Positions 49,750 through 60,500 of a DNA stretch of 64,000 nucleotides are shown here, piece after piece (within the stretch, counting starts at the first letter, position 1; each line of letters begins with the position of its first letter). The DNA lies in contig CAZMMX010000012.1 in assembly GCA_964567485.1 (NCBI GenBank), positions 1-64,000 of the forward strand. Reading direction: 5' to 3'. Both the position numbers and the translations under genes were made by a program. Under the pieces are notes generated by a model. The model was not told where the DNA came from and searched no databases. It saw only the letters and a list, made by a program, of their open reading frames with translations. This DNA comes from UBA1413 sp964567485. GTDB taxonomy: Bacteria > Bacteroidota > Bacteroidia > Bacteroidales > Prolixibacteraceae.

Positions 49750-50892
49750 TTATTTGAGGGAGAAAGCGGTGATGCCGGGGGTCCTGACGCCCGGACGAAC
49801 CTCTCCACCGGGAATGATGACCAGATCATTCCAGCAAAAAGCCACCGTGGTAGCGGGCAGTCCTGCGGAGGCTTCCCCGATGAGCAACCATGTCTTACGG
49901 ATGGTATGGTAGGCCATGACCTCCCTGTTAAAACCGGGATGGTGGCTCAGCAGGGAATCCTTCTCGCGCAGAAGTGCCGTTTTCTGGGACTCCTCCGCCA
50001 CAGCCAGGGCATTGTTCAGTTTTTCGGTCTGGTTGAAATAGATCCCCGGATCACCGCCGAAGAGCACGATCTGGTTTTTCCCAGCGGCTATGCCGGTTCC
50101 TGCCGACAGGGGCAGGGGCTTTCCATCCTTCATGATATCGCCCTCCCGGGTCCACTTCCCGGTGGAAGGGGTGAATTTCCAGATATCGCTGAAAAAGGTA
50201 TGGACATCGGTGGTCTTATTGCGCCCTCCGAACAGGTAAATGCACTCCTCCGTCCCATCGTTCTGGGCAGCCACGACGCTATGGGAGAGGGCCACGGGAA
50301 GAGAAGGCAGGCTTAGCCATCCTTTTTCCCTCTCCTCGGGGTCAAAGAGCAGAAAGGCATCCACCGCCCCGGAAACATCGAGGCCGCCGGCCAGGTAAAC
50401 CTTCCCATTGGCCAGTGTCGCTCCCGGAGAGGTGAGAGGAACCGGAAGCGATGGGTATGGGATGATCACCACTTTCCCCTCTTCAACCGTTATCAGGAAA
50501 ACATCGGCAACCGGACCGTTTTCGGTCTCGCCTCCCATGGTCAGGATTCCCTCATCGATTGAGAGGCATGCCGCGTAGGCCATGGGGTAAGGAAGCCGTT
50601 GGGCAGCCATGTTCCAGACGAAATTACCCTGACTGTTTTTTGCAAGCAGGAAAATCTCGTCGTGGTAGCTCTTGGCCCCGCCGCGCCAGGGCATTTCCCC
50701 CTCGAAATTGGCACCCCCGGCCACCAGAAGTCCATCTCTGTTAACACCCGCCACCGGACCTGCCAGTCCAGGCTGTACCGCCTTACCCTCAACAGGAGGC
50801 ATCACAGGAAATTCCACGCGCTGGATACCGCTCACCTCTTTTTCACGATCAGCACACGAAGCTGCAAAAAACGCCGCCATGGTCACCATCAT
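49750..50892 (-). CDS. Kelch-repeat lipoprotein, sialate mutarotase-like (NanM type)
   Basis: This is a beta-propeller lipoprotein of about 380 residues. The lipobox is FAASC after MMVTMAAFF. Kelch-type repeats are visible (LLVAGGANFEGEM, ILTMGGETENG, VYLAGGLDVSGA, IYLFGGRNK, IVLFGGDPG and IIPGGEVRPG). It belongs to the cyclically permuted mutarotase group encoded with NanA; mutarotases convert released alpha-sialic acid to the beta form for uptake and cleavage. The ATG at 50890-50892 is chosen because the longer frame runs into nanA. It lies 13 bp after nanA. Confidence 0.85.
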   Translation of the reverse strand: MMVTMAAFFAASCADREKEVSGIQRVEFPVMPPVEGKAVQPGLAGPVAGVNRDGLLVAGGANFEGEMPWRGGAKSYHDEIFLLAKNSQGNFVWNMAAQRLPYPMAYAACLSIDEGILTMGGETENGPVADVFLITVEEGKVVIIPYPSLPVPLTSPGATLANGKVYLAGGLDVSGAVDAFLLFDPEEREKGWLSLPSLPVALSHSVVAAQNDGTEECIYLFGGRNKTTDVHTFFSDIWKFTPSTGKWTREGDIMKDGKPLPLSAGTGIAAGKNQIVLFGGDPGIYFNQTEKLNNALAVAEESQKTALLREKDSLLSHHPGFNREVMAYHTIRKTWLLIGEASAGLPATTVAFCWNDLVIIPGGEVRPGVRTPGITAFSLK

Positions 50893-50905
50893 TAAAAAAT
50901 GAATA

Positions 50906-51829
50906 CTACCTCTTCGAGAAGAGAGGTTCCATCTGAAGCGCCTGCACATCACTCTTGAAATTTTCATACATGTCAGCACTCATATTTTTCACCGGAAGCC
51001 TGAAATGGCCGAAATCAAAGCCGAGGTATTTCATGTAGGCTTTTCCGGTGGCAATGCCGCCGTATTTTCCCAGCAGGCGGATCATATCAATCGACTGTTG
51101 CTGTAGCCGGCGTGCCGCCACCAGGTCACCCCTGTCAAAGGCGTCGATCATGCTATAGTATAGAGGTGCAGCATAGTTGAAGGTACTTCCCACCCCGCTG
51201 CGGCATCCCAGCACCAGAGCCGACAGCATATTCTCATCACGGCCCCACATCATGTCGTATTTCCCGTCCATGAAATGGATGCAACTTAGGAAATCCATGA
51301 AATCCTCATGGGTGTATTTGATACCGGCCAGGTTGGGAATCATCGCCGAGGCCTCCTGCAGGAAATCGAACATGGGGACATTACACCCCGTCAGCACCGG
51401 GATGTGGTAAAAGTAGACCGGTAGTTGGGGAACTGCTTCAGCAATGCGGGCGCAGAATTCGGCCAGCTGCTTAGCCCCGGCAGGTTTGAAATAGTAGGGG
51501 GCCAGGATGGCAATGGCATCGACGCCGGCCTCCGCCGAGTGAAGGGCGCTGTCGACCGACTCGCGCCAGGAAGTCCCTCCCACCAGATTGATCACTTTGA
51601 TGTTTTTGTTTTTGGCAGCTGCCGTCCACGACTCTGTGATCACCATTTTCTCCTTTTGGGAAAGGGATACCCCTTCTCCCGTAGAGCCGTTGATAAAGGC
51701 ACCACCCACCCTGTTCTTCTCCAGGAATTCACAATAGCCCGGAATCGCTTCAGGCATAATCTCACCCGCACCGTTCATAGGGGCAAACGGTGCTGCAATC
51801 AAACCTTCGAATTTTTTCATTTCTTTCAT
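50906..51829 (-). CDS. nanA: N-acetylneuraminate lyase
   Basis: This is a 307-residue (beta/alpha)8 aldolase that cleaves sialic acid to ManNAc and pyruvate. The GSTGEGVSLS motif binds the pyruvate carboxylate, the catalytic Tyr is in VYFYHIPVLTG, and the Schiff-base Lys is in NLAGIKYTHEDF. The YxxHIP and GIKYTHED patterns separate it from dihydrodipicolinate synthase. It lies 11 bp after the esterase gene in the sialic acid operon. Confidence 0.95.
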   Translation of the reverse strand: MKEMKKFEGLIAAPFAPMNGAGEIMPEAIPGYCEFLEKNRVGGAFINGSTGEGVSLSQKEKMVITESWTAAAKNKNIKVINLVGGTSWRESVDSALHSAEAGVDAIAILAPYYFKPAGAKQLAEFCARIAEAVPQLPVYFYHIPVLTGCNVPMFDFLQEASAMIPNLAGIKYTHEDFMDFLSCIHFMDGKYDMMWGRDENMLSALVLGCRSGVGSTFNYAAPLYYSMIDAFDRGDLVAARRLQQQSIDMIRLLGKYGGIATGKAYMKYLGFDFGHFRLPVKNMSADMYENFKSDVQALQMEPLFSKR

Positions 51830-51840
51830 ATTCTGAAATA

Positions 51841-54051
51841 TTACTTTGTGTTAATGAGAAAAGTGGACGCCGGCAGACCGGCTTCATTGACCAGGTTCCC
51901 GCGTGAAAATGGTTTCCAACCATATCTCACGGCAGTGATTTTCTGGCCGGGCTCACTAATAATCAATGTGTTTCTTCTCAAAATGCCGGAGGCCGGCCTG
52001 AAAATGGCGTTATTTCCGGCCATCTCCAGTTCACAGAGGGGTTTCCCGTCCGATGTTTTCAGTTTCCGGGCGGACTTAAATGTAATGATCAGGCTTTCGG
52101 AAGTAACTTTCGATTTCAGGGGAGCCGGACCATCCGATACGACTTTGCGTCCATACACCTTGTTAAAAGCCTGGAGGGCAAACCTTTCGCCGACTTCCTT
52201 TTTTTGGACAGGATGCACATCGAGGGAATCGCCAAGGTCGGAAGTCACCACCATGGCGGTATGCGGAATCTGTTCGGCCAATAGCCGTTGCACATCGCGA
52301 AAATGAGGCCATGTGGGGCGGTCAATGCCGGATAGTTGAGCAAAAAAGAAGGGCAACTGCGGGTCGCTCCAATATTTCCGCCATGAATGCACCAGAGCGG
52401 TAAAGGAGGTCCGGTAGAGTTCCGGATGGTGGGCATTGGATTCCCCCTGGTACCAGAGGACTCCCCGGAGGGGAAAACTCCCCAGCGGAGCAATGCCGGC
52501 TTCGAAAATATAGGCCGGATCATAGGGATGCCGCTGCAGGGGATGGTTGTTTAAAGAGATATTTTGGGCTGTCCTCTGCCTGACCCACTCAAATATAAAG
52601 TCGTTTTTACTCCTGTTGGGGAAGACATCGACCAGCACAGGATGGAATTCCAGGGTTTTCCGGTCGATGAACGATTCAATGGGGGCGCCCCCTACGGCCA
52701 CAACGACCAGACCCACGGGCACGTCAAGGGACCGGCGCAGGTTCCGGCCAAAATAATAGCCAATGGCCGAAAAATCGCGGGCTGTTTCCGGGGAACAGGG
52801 CTGCCAGGAGCCTTCAAAATAATCAAGGGCATTGATCCGCCGCAAAGAAAGAGAGTCAAAGGCGATGGCGTTGGTCCTGACAAATCCCTGGCAATTAAAA
52901 AAGCGGAGCTTGTCGTCGGTAGCGTTCACGGCTTCTGCCGGTCCGTTTTCAGATCCCTTCAGTTCGAATTCCATGTTCGACTGCCCCGAACAGAGCCACA
53001 CTTCCCCCACCAGGAGATCACTCCAGGCGACGTGCAAAGCACCGTTGACCCTGATCTGAAGCGGATAAGGTCCACCGGCTGGAAGAGGCGGCAGGATAAT
53101 CTTCCAGCGGCCATCGTGGCCCGCCGTTGTCGCCGAAGTGTGGGTATGGAAGTTTACCGTGATGGTGTCGTTACTGTTGGACGTCCCAAAGATTTCCACC
53201 GGTTTTTTCTGTTGAAAAACCATGTGTTCCCCGAAGATCGGGGCCAGCCTGAATCCGCCATGATCGCCGGTCAGGACCGCATACACCGTTTTGGCGATGA
53301 TTTCCGCCCCCACAGCATCGGGATGGAGGTTATCGGCAAACAAATCAGCTCTTTTGCTGAGCGGCGCATTTAAATCGATCACGCCGGCCCCCATATTCCG
53401 GGCCACCTGTCTGATCTGTTCCTGAATCTGCCAGTACCAATCCCGGGTTCCCGACTTAAACCTCGGATGCCCCGGAAATATGGGCGTCATCAGGCAAATG
53501 AAAACCTTCGGGGAAGCGCCTGATTCCGTTTTGAACGAGGTGATAAGATCCTGGTAGTCTCTTATGAAATCATCGTGGTAGTTGGGCCAGTTCCGGGGAT
53601 CGGTATCGTTGAGCCCCAGGTGAATGACCACCACATCGGGCCGGAATTCCAGTGCTTTGCGGTATTCATCGGTTTTTACATAAGGGTTGTGTCCTTTGGA
53701 CAGCAGGGTAGCGCCGTTACGGCCGAAATTTCCGACCAGGAAATCTTCCCCTAAAAATGCCTGCAGCCTGGCCGGGTAACTTTCCTGATCCCGGTTGGCC
53801 AGGCCATATCCGAAAGTCACCGAATTACCCACACAGGCGATCCTTTGGGGTCTCTCAGGGGGTTGCTGCCCGGTGGCACGGTACTGACCGGTGGCCGTGG
53901 GAAGTTGCAGTACCAGCAATAAGATAAACAGAATCAGGCGATTCCTCAGGAGGGAATTTCCGGAAACTCCGGAAGCCGTGTTCCTGGAGTTATTGCTTCC
54001 GACAAACCTGCCGGAATTTGCAAAAATCCATATGTGATTGGATCCTAACAA
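51841..54051 (-). CDS. nanS: two-domain sialate O-acetylesterase (SGNH plus NanS-like)
   Basis: This protein has about 736 residues. A hydrophobic signal segment (LILFILLLVLQLPTATGQ) is preceded by an unusual ~38-residue extension with no in-frame ATG; the only candidate start is TTG at 54051. Domain 1 (about residues 65-265) is SGNH: IACVGNSVTFGYGL, HLGLNDTDPRNW, DNLHPDAVG. Domain 2 (about 270-730) has GEVWLCSGQSNMEFEL and LRGVLWYQGESNAHH, typical of sialate 9-O-acetylesterase. Such double esterases occur in sialic acid loci of Bacteroidota and remove O-acetyl groups that block sialidase and lyase. It starts 4 bp after the sialidase gene. Confidence 0.88.
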   Translation of the reverse strand: MLGSNHIWIFANSGRFVGSNNSRNTASGVSGNSLLRNRLILFILLLVLQLPTATGQYRATGQQPPERPQRIACVGNSVTFGYGLANRDQESYPARLQAFLGEDFLVGNFGRNGATLLSKGHNPYVKTDEYRKALEFRPDVVVIHLGLNDTDPRNWPNYHDDFIRDYQDLITSFKTESGASPKVFICLMTPIFPGHPRFKSGTRDWYWQIQEQIRQVARNMGAGVIDLNAPLSKRADLFADNLHPDAVGAEIIAKTVYAVLTGDHGGFRLAPIFGEHMVFQQKKPVEIFGTSNSNDTITVNFHTHTSATTAGHDGRWKIILPPLPAGGPYPLQIRVNGALHVAWSDLLVGEVWLCSGQSNMEFELKGSENGPAEAVNATDDKLRFFNCQGFVRTNAIAFDSLSLRRINALDYFEGSWQPCSPETARDFSAIGYYFGRNLRRSLDVPVGLVVVAVGGAPIESFIDRKTLEFHPVLVDVFPNRSKNDFIFEWVRQRTAQNISLNNHPLQRHPYDPAYIFEAGIAPLGSFPLRGVLWYQGESNAHHPELYRTSFTALVHSWRKYWSDPQLPFFFAQLSGIDRPTWPHFRDVQRLLAEQIPHTAMVVTSDLGDSLDVHPVQKKEVGERFALQAFNKVYGRKVVSDGPAPLKSKVTSESLIITFKSARKLKTSDGKPLCELEMAGNNAIFRPASGILRRNTLIISEPGQKITAVRYGWKPFSRGNLVNEAGLPASTFLINTK

Positions 54052-54055
54052 CTCA

Positions 54056-55708
54056 CTAATCTAAAAGGCCTTTAACAATCTCTTTCACCGGTATTTTCTG
54101 GAAGAATAACGCCTTGGTTCCTTCGTAGAGAATCCCGACCGTATTTTCATCGACCATGGTCATGCAGGAATAGCCGTACCCCCCTTCCGCATTGATTTCG
54201 ACCTGATATTCCGCCGGCCAGGAGAGGCCGCCATCGAGGCTGGCCTTGATGGTCATGTTGGTGCGAGCCTCCCTGTTGTTGGGATTGGAAAAGAAGAGCA
54301 CCTGTTTTTTGATACCATCGATCGTCACATCAGCGCTGATGATACTGGCCATGCAGTTGGGTTCGGGGAGGGCGCCATTGGAAGAGGGGTGGACCTCCCA
54401 GCTTTTCCCCAGGTCGGTGGAAGTGGCCACGGCACGTCCGTTGGTTTCTCCCTTATCACGGCGGTTGCGGTCATCACGCATGTTGAGCATGAGCCGGCCA
54501 TCGGCCAGTTCGACCACCTGGGCTTCCGTGGTGTTGGATTTGGCCCCGGTGCCGATTTGCCAGGAGTTTCCGCCATCGGTGCTGGTCACCACCGTGGAAT
54601 GACAGGTATAGGGTCCCCCGTCGAGGGCTTTTTCACCAATATCGGCCTTAAACTGGGCTGGAAAAACCAGGGTTCCGTGGGTGGTGGTGATGCCTCGTCC
54701 CGGGCCCTGTAATAAAAGCTGCCAGGAAGGATCCTTGATCTGGCGGGTAATGTTGATCGGTTCCGACCAGGTCAGACCGTCATCGGTACTTTTCACCAGG
54801 ATAAACTGTCCGCTTTCCTCGGGTGTCATGCCGGGTTTAGAGGCCCACCAGAGCATCTGGTCGGGTGCCGAGCCGCTCATCCAAAGGGCGGCGACCCACA
54901 GGGTCTGGTTGATGTGGTCATACAGAACACAGGGATCTCCGATACCGTTGAGTCTTTGCGACCTGCCGCCGTATTCCCCCATGTCCATAATCACTCTCAT
55001 GGGTTCCCAGGTTTGGCCTCCATCGTTACTGCGGCTCATGCCTATGTCGATGTCTTCCTGCAAATCCTTGCTGTTGTTGTAGCGGTTGTCATATACCGCA
55101 ATCAGGGTCCCCTTGCCCGTGGTCACCAGTCCGGGAATCCGGTAGGTATCGCAGCTGTCCTGTCCGGCAGCCCTCAGCACCAGAGCCGTCCTGTGAACAT
55201 AGCTCTCGCTGGGCTTGACCATCAGGGCCTTGTAATTTTTAAAGGAGAGCTCGATTTCCGCGATGCCAAACCGGGTCAACAGATCGGCTTCGGGCTTTAG
55301 CGTGATATCAAAACAAAGAGAATGGGAACTTCCTGAGAGTTCCAGGGTTCCGTCAAAGACCACTTTGCCCGCAACCGGCACTGAGGATGCGAATTCCCGG
55401 GAGTTTTCACCGTCAGAATAGCCCACCCTGACAGAATCCACTCCCGAAAGTTCACTCCCTTCGGTAAAGAAAACCGTTACCTGTTCGAGAAGCGGGATCT
55501 TTTCCATTTCGGAAAAACCCATATCCACGGTGAAGCACTTTTCATTGAGTTTTCCGGTAAACATCGGTACTCTTTCCGGGGATATTTCCAGCCCTGTGAC
55601 CCTCTCTCTGATATCGGGCTTTGTGATGTTTTTACATTGCCAGGCGAGGGGCATCAGGAGGGCCCCCAGAAGTAGGGCCACCGGGAAGTTAACTTTCCTC
55701 ATTTGCAT
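54056..55708 (-). CDS. nanH: exo-alpha-sialidase
   Basis: This 550-residue exported sialidase has lipobox LAWQC, an N-terminal beta-sandwich domain (to about residue 180) and a six-bladed propeller. The YRIPGLVTTGKG motif has the arginine that grips the sialic acid carboxylate. Asp-boxes are visible at SNDGGQTW, STDDGLTW, STDGGNSW and SLDGGLSW, with DNRYNNSKDLQEDIDIGM carrying the acidic catalytic region. It releases terminal sialic acid from host or environmental glycans. An internal ATG at 55702 is an alternative start. It heads the enzyme half of the operon. Confidence 0.94.
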   Translation of the reverse strand: MQMRKVNFPVALLLGALLMPLAWQCKNITKPDIRERVTGLEISPERVPMFTGKLNEKCFTVDMGFSEMEKIPLLEQVTVFFTEGSELSGVDSVRVGYSDGENSREFASSVPVAGKVVFDGTLELSGSSHSLCFDITLKPEADLLTRFGIAEIELSFKNYKALMVKPSESYVHRTALVLRAAGQDSCDTYRIPGLVTTGKGTLIAVYDNRYNNSKDLQEDIDIGMSRSNDGGQTWEPMRVIMDMGEYGGRSQRLNGIGDPCVLYDHINQTLWVAALWMSGSAPDQMLWWASKPGMTPEESGQFILVKSTDDGLTWSEPINITRQIKDPSWQLLLQGPGRGITTTHGTLVFPAQFKADIGEKALDGGPYTCHSTVVTSTDGGNSWQIGTGAKSNTTEAQVVELADGRLMLNMRDDRNRRDKGETNGRAVATSTDLGKSWEVHPSSNGALPEPNCMASIISADVTIDGIKKQVLFFSNPNNREARTNMTIKASLDGGLSWPAEYQVEINAEGGYGYSCMTMVDENTVGILYEGTKALFFQKIPVKEIVKGLLD

Positions 55709-55858
55709 CTGATTTAAAATTCATTGGTTATGTTAAAATTCGCCTGTGGTCTGACAGGCCTGCCAGAGGCCACTATTTCGGGATGCAATTTAGCATTCTT
55801 TCCGCAGAGGATTCCCGGGGCAGGATCTAAAGAGGTGCAGGCAGGATGATCAGGTAAA

Positions 55859-55880
55859 GGAACCCGGCAAACCGGGTTCC
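55859..55880 (-). terminator. hairpin between the SusD and sialidase genes, possible attenuator
   Basis: GGAACCCGG-CAAA-CCGGGTTCC is a perfect 9-bp stem with a 4-nt loop, and in the operon direction the stem extends to GTAA/TTTAC with one bulge. The T-run is short. The 278-bp gap has no other feature and no promoter for the sialidase gene was seen, so the hairpin probably lowers read-through from susCD or protects the 3' end of the susCD segment. Confidence 0.6.
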
Positions 55881-55986
55881 TTACTTTTCAACTTAACTCT
55901 ATCAAACCTATGAACCTGAACATCCCCGGAAACACGGGAAAGTTTTCTAAATCATACCCTGATAAGAGGACAAATACAAAGCCACA

Positions 55987-57558
55987 TTAAGGCTTCGAAG
56001 TCGCATAGCCCGGGGTCTGGTTCACCAGGGGGTCATTGGTCCAGATGGCCTTTTCGATAGGCCACAGTACCATATGGGCTTGTGTGGCCTTATTCAGAAC
56101 GCCGTACGGGTGAGCGGGATTTAGAAATACCAGGAAGTCAGAACCGTATTTCATGCGCCGCATATCGTACCATGCTTTACCTTCATGGACAAACTCCTTG
56201 TTACGTTCGGCAAAAATGGCCAGTTCGTTGTTATCTTTTGAAGAATTCACAAAAGGAGTTGGGTCGGGGTCGGGGAAGAAAGCCCGGTCACGGATCTGCT
56301 TGACATAAGACGAGGGGTCTCCGCCTTCCGCATTGGCAATTTCAGCCAGCATCAGCAAACGGTCTGCTTCGCGGTAAACCGTCCAGTCATCGGAAAAGTA
56401 CCTCTTGTTGGCGCTGATAACCCCCAGGAATTTCACCAGGGCCGTATTCCTGATATTGACCTGATAGGGGGGATTCCCGGTTGTGGTCACCTTATAATAA
56501 TCGTAGAAGGTCACATCCCTCCGTTTATCCTTCACATCGTAGGATTTGAACAACTCGAAAGTATAGCCGTAACGCTGGATGATCTGGGTGGAGTTGGAAG
56601 CCACAATCACCAGGGGATCCACGAGCAGCGGTCCGGAGGCCAGGGAGTCCTCGTAATGGAGGTTGTCGAAGTTGTAGGTGGAATAAAGATAATAGGAATA
56701 GGTCGGCATTTCGGCTTCTCCCACCTGATACCTGAGGGCAAAGATGACTTCGTTATTGTTTTTCTTGTTGTAGGCAAACACATCGGCGAAATTAGGCATC
56801 AGGCTGGTTCCGGAAATTCCGTTCAAGGCGCTTTTGGCCTCGGCCAGGTCGGCGGTGGTTCCATAAACCTTGGCCGACCAGAGGTAGACTTCTCCCTTGA
56901 GCATCAGGGTGGCCCGGGGGCTCCACTGGCTTTTATCGGCCGGACTGGCGGAATTACCGAAATTAGTAACCGATTTGGTCAGGTCGCTTTTGATGGCGGC
57001 GAGGACCTCGGCTTCGGTGGCACGGGCTTTCCGCAGAGTGACAGGGTCGGTATTTCCGTTCAGCACTTCGGGTTCCAGCCAAAGGGGAACTCCCCCGTAT
57101 GTACGTAACAGGTGAAAATAGTAGAATGCCCGTAATCCGTAGGCCTGTCCCAGATAATACCCTTTTTGGGATTCGCTGAGGAATTCAATGGCTTCCACTT
57201 TCTGAATAAAGAGGTTGACCTGCAGAATGTGTCCGTAAAACCCTGCCCAGCTGGTCACGCCGGGTGAATTTTCATCGATACGCTGCTCAATGATGGGCAG
57301 TTCGTTCAGTGAAGTATTCTGACGGTCAATGTTGCTGTAGTTGCTGCTTCTCATTTCACCAAGGCGCACAAACATGAATTGGTGATCACGAAGTTGCTTG
57401 TGCATTCCTACCATAAAGTTGGACACCTGGGCTTCATTCTGCCAGTAGTTCCCATCCCCGAAATAATCAATGGGGGCAAGATCAAGCGCCTCCTGGCAAG
57501 ATACCGCGGTCAACAGAAATATTACCGTTGCTCCGATTAAATATCTTAACTTTTTCAT
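55987..57558 (-). CDS. SusD/RagB-family lipoprotein, sialic acid uptake (NanU-like)
   Basis: This is a 523-residue lipoprotein with lipobox LLTAVSC. The SusD fold is clear: GDGNYWQNEAQVSNFMVGMH, YGLRAFYYFHLLRTYGGVPL, TLRKARATEAEVLAAIKSDL and EGKAWYDMRRMKYGSDFLV. In Bacteroidota sialic acid loci the NanU protein binds sialic acid at the surface with high affinity and delivers it to its SusC partner. The ATG at MKKLRYLIG is chosen; a longer frame overlaps the susC gene. It lies 31 bp after susC. Confidence 0.92.
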   Translation of the reverse strand: MKKLRYLIGATVIFLLTAVSCQEALDLAPIDYFGDGNYWQNEAQVSNFMVGMHKQLRDHQFMFVRLGEMRSSNYSNIDRQNTSLNELPIIEQRIDENSPGVTSWAGFYGHILQVNLFIQKVEAIEFLSESQKGYYLGQAYGLRAFYYFHLLRTYGGVPLWLEPEVLNGNTDPVTLRKARATEAEVLAAIKSDLTKSVTNFGNSASPADKSQWSPRATLMLKGEVYLWSAKVYGTTADLAEAKSALNGISGTSLMPNFADVFAYNKKNNNEVIFALRYQVGEAEMPTYSYYLYSTYNFDNLHYEDSLASGPLLVDPLVIVASNSTQIIQRYGYTFELFKSYDVKDKRRDVTFYDYYKVTTTGNPPYQVNIRNTALVKFLGVISANKRYFSDDWTVYREADRLLMLAEIANAEGGDPSSYVKQIRDRAFFPDPDPTPFVNSSKDNNELAIFAERNKEFVHEGKAWYDMRRMKYGSDFLVFLNPAHPYGVLNKATQAHMVLWPIEKAIWTNDPLVNQTPGYATSKP

Positions 57559-57589
57559 TTTATTCTCTATTAATGATGACAATTCACAC

Positions 57590-60500
57590 TTATAATGTAA
57601 TATCAAGGCCGAAGATCAGCTGTGTCGGAATGATATATGCCCCGTTCGTATTTCCGGAACGCTCGGGAAGATTCAGCATCCTGTCGGTGAGGTATCCCAG
57701 GTTCTGTCCGGTTACCGTAAAAATGGCCTTGGGAATTTTCACCCTTTCGAGCAGCGATGAGGGGAGGCTGTAGCTGAGGGAGACTTCCCGGAAGGCGAGG
57801 TAGTCTGATTTTCTCCAGAACATAGTGCTGGGCCGGTCAAAGTTTTTCGTGTTGAGCTGGTCTGCCCATACGTACCGGGGGAATTCAGCATCGGGATTGT
57901 CGGGGGTCCAGGTATCCCTCACATCGGTGGTCATGTTAAACTCACCCTGGAAACAACCCAGAGCCCACATCTGCATCTGATCCTGCTGGATATGCCCAAG
58001 GGCAAAGTCCATCCTTGTGGCAAGCGTAAATCCCTTGTATGACAGGGCACTATTGAAACCACCGGTGATCCTGGGCAGCACGCGGCCCAGGGAGACCATA
58101 TCGCGGGTATCTATGGTGTCGTTCTGATCAATGTCCTTCCAGATCATATCGCCCTTCTGAGTGGAGATCCATCCTTTGGCCACCGTCAGGCCCTTTTCAG
58201 CCACCAGTTTCGGACTGGCCACCCTTTTCCCTGCCGAGGCGCCATACCATGCCTGCCCGGCAGCCAGGTCAATCTTGTTGTAGTTGGCCAGATCCTCATC
58301 GGTGCGGATGATGCCTTCGCTCACAAAACCGAAGATTTCTCCCCACTCCTGACCTTCCTGGTATCCACCTACCCAGATCAGCTGTCCGGTTTTGGGATCG
58401 TAGATCTGCTGACCCCCCTGACGGTTGTTCTCATTTCCGTTGAAGGGAAGCTCCAGTACCGTGTTCTTGATCCAGGATGCGTTGAAGCCAAATTCCCATT
58501 TCAGATCTTTCTTCTGAATGGCCTTCACCGTCGTTTCCAATTCAACGCCCCTGTTGCGCATCCTCCCGTTGTTGGTACGGATGCTGGACACTCCCGAGGA
58601 GGTGGGCAGGTTAACACTGGCGATTTTATCTTCGGTAATCCTGTTGTAGTAAGAAAGAGAGGCATAAATGCGGTTGTCAAAGAATCCCATATCACTGCCC
58701 ACTTCAATGGTGTTGGATTTTTCCCATCTCAGCGCAGGATTGGCCAATCCGGTCTGCAGGAATCCGATGGCACCGTTGTAAGCGGTCTGGGATCCGTAAG
58801 AACCCTGGAGTTCATAGGTGCCAATGCCGCCGACATTACCGTTCATCCCCCAGCTGCCTCTTAATTTCAGGTAAGAGAGCCAATTGTCGGTTTGCTGCAT
58901 AAAGGGTTCCTTGTGCAAAAGCCAGCCTGCCGAGAAGGCAGGAAAGGTCCCATACCTGTTATCTCCCAGCAACCGGGAATAGCCATCCCCACGAACCGTC
59001 ATGGTGAGCAGGTATTTTTCATCGTAGTTATAGTTCACACGGCCAAACCCCGACATGATCCTCTCATTGCTGTGCCAGGAATCGGTGCTGCGGGTCTGCT
59101 GGTCCTTGTTGTTCTGGGTCAGGCCGAGATCGGCAAAATCATCGGTCGGCGCCAAGGCACCGGCAGCATACAACCCTTTGTTGAAGGAATCGTAAAATTC
59201 AAAGCCCACCATGGCATTGATATTGTTCTTTCCCAGGAATTGGGTCTCGTAATTGGCAATGGCATTATAGGTCTGACGGATGGTCCGGTCGAACTGCGCC
59301 GCGGAATTCCTGTTTCTGTTCCATCCGGTATTGGGATTGGTATAACTCAGAATGCCGGTCCGGAAATCCTTGTTAAAGGATTCCTCCAAAGATTCATCAT
59401 ACATCATCAGGGCACTGACCCGCACATAAAGACCTTTCATGATGTCGGCCCTGAAAGCCTGGTTCAGGGTAAATTTATCGGATTGGTAATCCCTTTTGTA
59501 AGCATCGATGTTGTAGGCCGGATTTCCGTCGCTGGCATCGCGTCCGAGGATCCATTCACCCTCTTCATTGGTTTCCCTGAGCGTGGGAGGAGCAGAAAGC
59601 ATACGGGCCCAGTAGTTGGTTTCCCCATTCTGCAGTGACTGGTCTCTCCAGTTGGCCCTGGCGAACTGGATACCGCTTTCCGAAGTCAGCCAGTTGTTGA
59701 TTTTATAATCCCCGTTAAAGGCAAAGTTGAGCCTTTTGTAGAAGGTAGCCAAAGAGAGACCGCCTTCATCGTAGAAGCCCAGGTTGGCGAAATATTTACC
59801 TCTGTCGTTGCCACCGCTCAAACCAATGTTATAATCCTGCGTGATGGCGGTTTCGTTGAGTCCATAGTCCCCGTAGTTGAAATCCCTGTAGATCAGGTCA
59901 TAGTAAGTTCCGTTGGGATCATAGTTCCCGGCGGCATTGGTTTTAATGACATCTTTCATGGTTTGCCAACCCGGTTTGTTCAGCAGTTCCCGGTTCACAT
60001 CATCGAGCCGCATCACGCTCCAGATCGCCCTGGAATTGTAGTTTCCGTCGAGGATAGTGCCGTTGGCATCCTTGTACTGGTTTCCGGTTCCCCGGGGTCC
60101 CACACCTGCCACGTTTGTAGCTGCGAGCACACCATTCAGAATGGCCTGTTCAGCTCCCAGCCTGGCCCATTTGATATAACCGCCGGCATCTTCAAAATCA
60201 TAGGGGACATTCAGGTAGCTGACTCCCCTTTTCACCTTGACATTCACCTGGGCCGTCCCTGCCTTTCCTCTTTTGGAGGTGATCAGGATCACCCCGTTGC
60301 TGGCGCGTGCCCCATAAATCGCCGTGGCGGAGGCGTCTTTGAGCACCTCGATACTGGCAATCTCTTCTGGGTTGATGTCACTCATGGAACCCCTTATCTG
60401 ACCATCCATGATAATCAGCGGACTACCCGAACCGTCAAAGTTGGTACCACCCCTGAGCACAATTGAGGGGAGTGACCCGGGGCGGCCGGTAGTGGTGGCC

